From Anaerocolumna chitinilytica (GTDB lineage Bacteria; Bacillota; Clostridia; Lachnospirales; Lachnospiraceae), in NCBI RefSeq assembly GCF_014218355.1, contig NZ_AP023368.1, positions 4,837,501 through 4,901,500 of the forward strand: a stretch of 64,000 nt of DNA, read 5' to 3'. The position numbers were made by a program, and so were the translations under genes. The notes beneath the pieces were generated by a model. The model did not search any database. It saw nothing but the letters and a program-made list of their open reading frames with translations, and was not told the DNA's origin. Positions 62,745 to 64,000 of the stretch are shown piece after piece. Positions within the stretch are counted from its first letter, which is position 1. The number at the start of each line of letters is the position of its first letter.

Positions 62745-64000
62745 TTCGTTTCTCCTTCAATCAGTTTTTCAAGGTTGAAATTTTCCGTATACAAAACAGA
62801 ATTGTAAAACAATAGAATTTTATCAGAGCAAATCATTGTACGTAATTGCTTATAAATCTCTGTAAAAATCTCAATTTTTCTAATAGCAATTATTACATAT
62901 ATCTTTTTCTCGCTTGAAATGCTACCAAGTATATCGACAGGTGAGAATACGGTCTCATCATAAATTTTTGTATTTCTTATTTTTTCATTGTTGTCAATAA
63001 AGCCAATGCATTTGAACTTTGATTCTTTGATAAATTCATAGCATTTCTTTCCCTCAACCCCTGCACCAAAAATATAACATTCTGTTTTAACATCGTTAAT
63101 ATAAGGCTTGAATAATGTTTCAAAAGTCGGAATATAATTTTCATATCGCAACTCTGACAATGCACATTTATATGCACTCTGAGCAATATTAAGTCGTATG
63201 TTTTTTGGCATTTCCTTAAACTCAATAAGGCTTTCACGCAGTCTCTTAGGATCCGTAAAGAGATAATCCTTCCCTTTTTTGAGACCATATCCCCGAACTC
63301 CTTGTTCATCAGAAAGCATTACACAGCCATATAAAATATAGTCCCAGTTTTTAGCATTCATTCCGTGTATCTGGAGAGGAATAGTAAGAGCACAATCGGC
63401 CATTCTTAATAGTTCTTTTTTCTTATCATCGCTTACTATACCATGTTTTATACAATTCGAAGGAAATATGTCATCCTTGAAGGCATCACAGCAAGAACCG
63501 ATGAAATGAAATGTGTACATTTGCAATTCGGAGGATAAATTTACTATTTGCTTTATTAATTCATATGCACAATAATAATTCGATGAAATCAAAACGCAGT
63601 TTACTACAGTCAAGGTATTGTCACTTTGCGGAATAAACCCATCATAAAAATCAGCTTTATCAAAACACAAAGGCATTCTTATAAATTTACCAGAATTTAC
63701 ATTGAACAATCTGCTCATTGCGTTCTCATCATTTTCGGTAAGAGACAATATAAACCGGGATTTATCACATGCCTGTTTTTCAAATTCAAAAAGCGTTTTT
63801 TCAACACCTTTCATTTTCTGCTTTTCCTCATTTGTTATATCTGTATTTTTTGAAAGAATCCACTCGTGTAATCCACAAAAAGCAGAATACATAACATCGA
63901 GGCTGCGATATATTATATCTCTGTCAGGAAAAGCTTGATATACTAAATTGAATGGGAACAGTGAGTTGCAAATAATAATATCTTCATCATCAACCTCTGC
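62741..64000 (-). CDS. Glycosyltransferase-like protein with C-terminal Rossmann-like domain (5' end beyond window)
   Basis: The frame stays open to the right edge, 36 codons beyond the first ATG at 63892, and the upstream sequence is protein-like (DIIICNSLFPFNLVYQAFP), so the gene starts outside the window. The visible 419 aa contain a GT-B-like C-domain (GCVMLSDEQGVRGYGLKKGKDYLF) and, from about residue 305 of the visible part, a Rossmann-like domain (CYIFGAGVEGKKCYEFI). It is coupled to the FkbM fusion gene by a 4-bp overlap. Glycosyl transfer is inferred from the glucosyltransferase-like fold motifs. Confidence 0.7.
   Translation of the reverse strand, partial: AEVDDEDIIICNSLFPFNLVYQAFPDRDIIYRSLDVMYSAFCGLHEWILSKNTDITNEEKQKMKGVEKTLFEFEKQACDKSRFILSLTENDENAMSRLFNVNSGKFIRMPLCFDKADFYDGFIPQSDNTLTVVNCVLISSNYYCAYELIKQIVNLSSELQMYTFHFIGSCCDAFKDDIFPSNCIKHGIVSDDKKKELLRMADCALTIPLQIHGMNAKNWDYILYGCVMLSDEQGVRGYGLKKGKDYLFTDPKRLRESLIEFKEMPKNIRLNIAQSAYKCALSELRYENYIPTFETLFKPYINDVKTECYIFGAGVEGKKCYEFIKESKFKCIGFIDNNEKIRNTKIYDETVFSPVDILGSISSEKKIYVIIAIRKIEIFTEIYKQLRTMICSDKILLFYNSVLYTENFNLEKLIEGETK

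Overview
The window is a stretch of low-GC Firmicute chromosome, most likely from a Lachnospiraceae-type Clostridia (inference). The evidence is the infC-rpmI-rplT operon with a leader attenuator, a T-box ahead of thrS, the rapZ-whiA-crh block next to murB, a ROK glucokinase and hprK, strong AGGAGG ribosome binding sites, and YesM/YesN-type regulators beside an Lpl-type sugar transporter. Nearly all housekeeping genes lie on the minus strand. No phage, transposase, integrase or CRISPR array is visible.

Layout. 1-3.4 kb: a two-component system with a BcrAB-like ABC exporter, the kind used for peptide-antibiotic sensing or immunity. 3.56-3.64 kb: tRNA-Leu with anticodon AAG. 3.9-15.5 kb: an alpha-galactoside utilisation locus (response regulator, sensor kinase, two permeases, binding lipoprotein, two clan GH-D glycosidases). 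15.6-17.5 kb: a TetR regulator and a membrane-anchored nitroreductase-like protein. 17.6-19.2 kb: rplT, rpmI and infC, where infC has an AUU start and a leader terminator. 19.3-21.1 kb: a second TetR regulator with a perfect 20+20 bp operator over its promoter, plus two flavodoxin-fold proteins. 21.3-31.4 kb: prfC, nfo, thrS with T-box, a family-4 glycosyltransferase, twin hemerythrins, sfsA, a small acidic membrane protein, and an ECF sigma/anti-sigma pair. 31.5-48.5 kb: a HAD phosphatase, an ABC exporter, pfkA, dnaE, a polysaccharide deacetylase, crh, whiA, rapZ, murB, glk, hprK and uvrC. 48.7-54 kb: ftsH, pyrG and an lspA-like gene. 54.3-64 kb: a glycan-type cluster (glycosyltransferases, a radical SAM protein, a C-methyltransferase-like protein, a CBS-FkbM fusion) that runs off the right edge.

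The genes form several working units. YesMN-type regulators probably control alpha-galactoside uptake and cleavage. HprK, Crh and a ROK glucokinase point to catabolite control; the Crh has Glu at position 15. The right-hand cluster probably builds or decorates a surface glycan. In it a Rossmann-like FGAG/YGAG domain recurs in three proteins, and a radical SAM/SPASM gene seems to have lost its core.

The most unusual non-coding signals are: a 232-bp fold-back element followed by 51-bp tandem repeats between hprK and uvrC; an orphan structured small-RNA candidate at 55.7-55.9 kb with its own promoter and terminator; and several perfect long inverted repeats. Functions are read from motifs and context only. 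No database search was possible.
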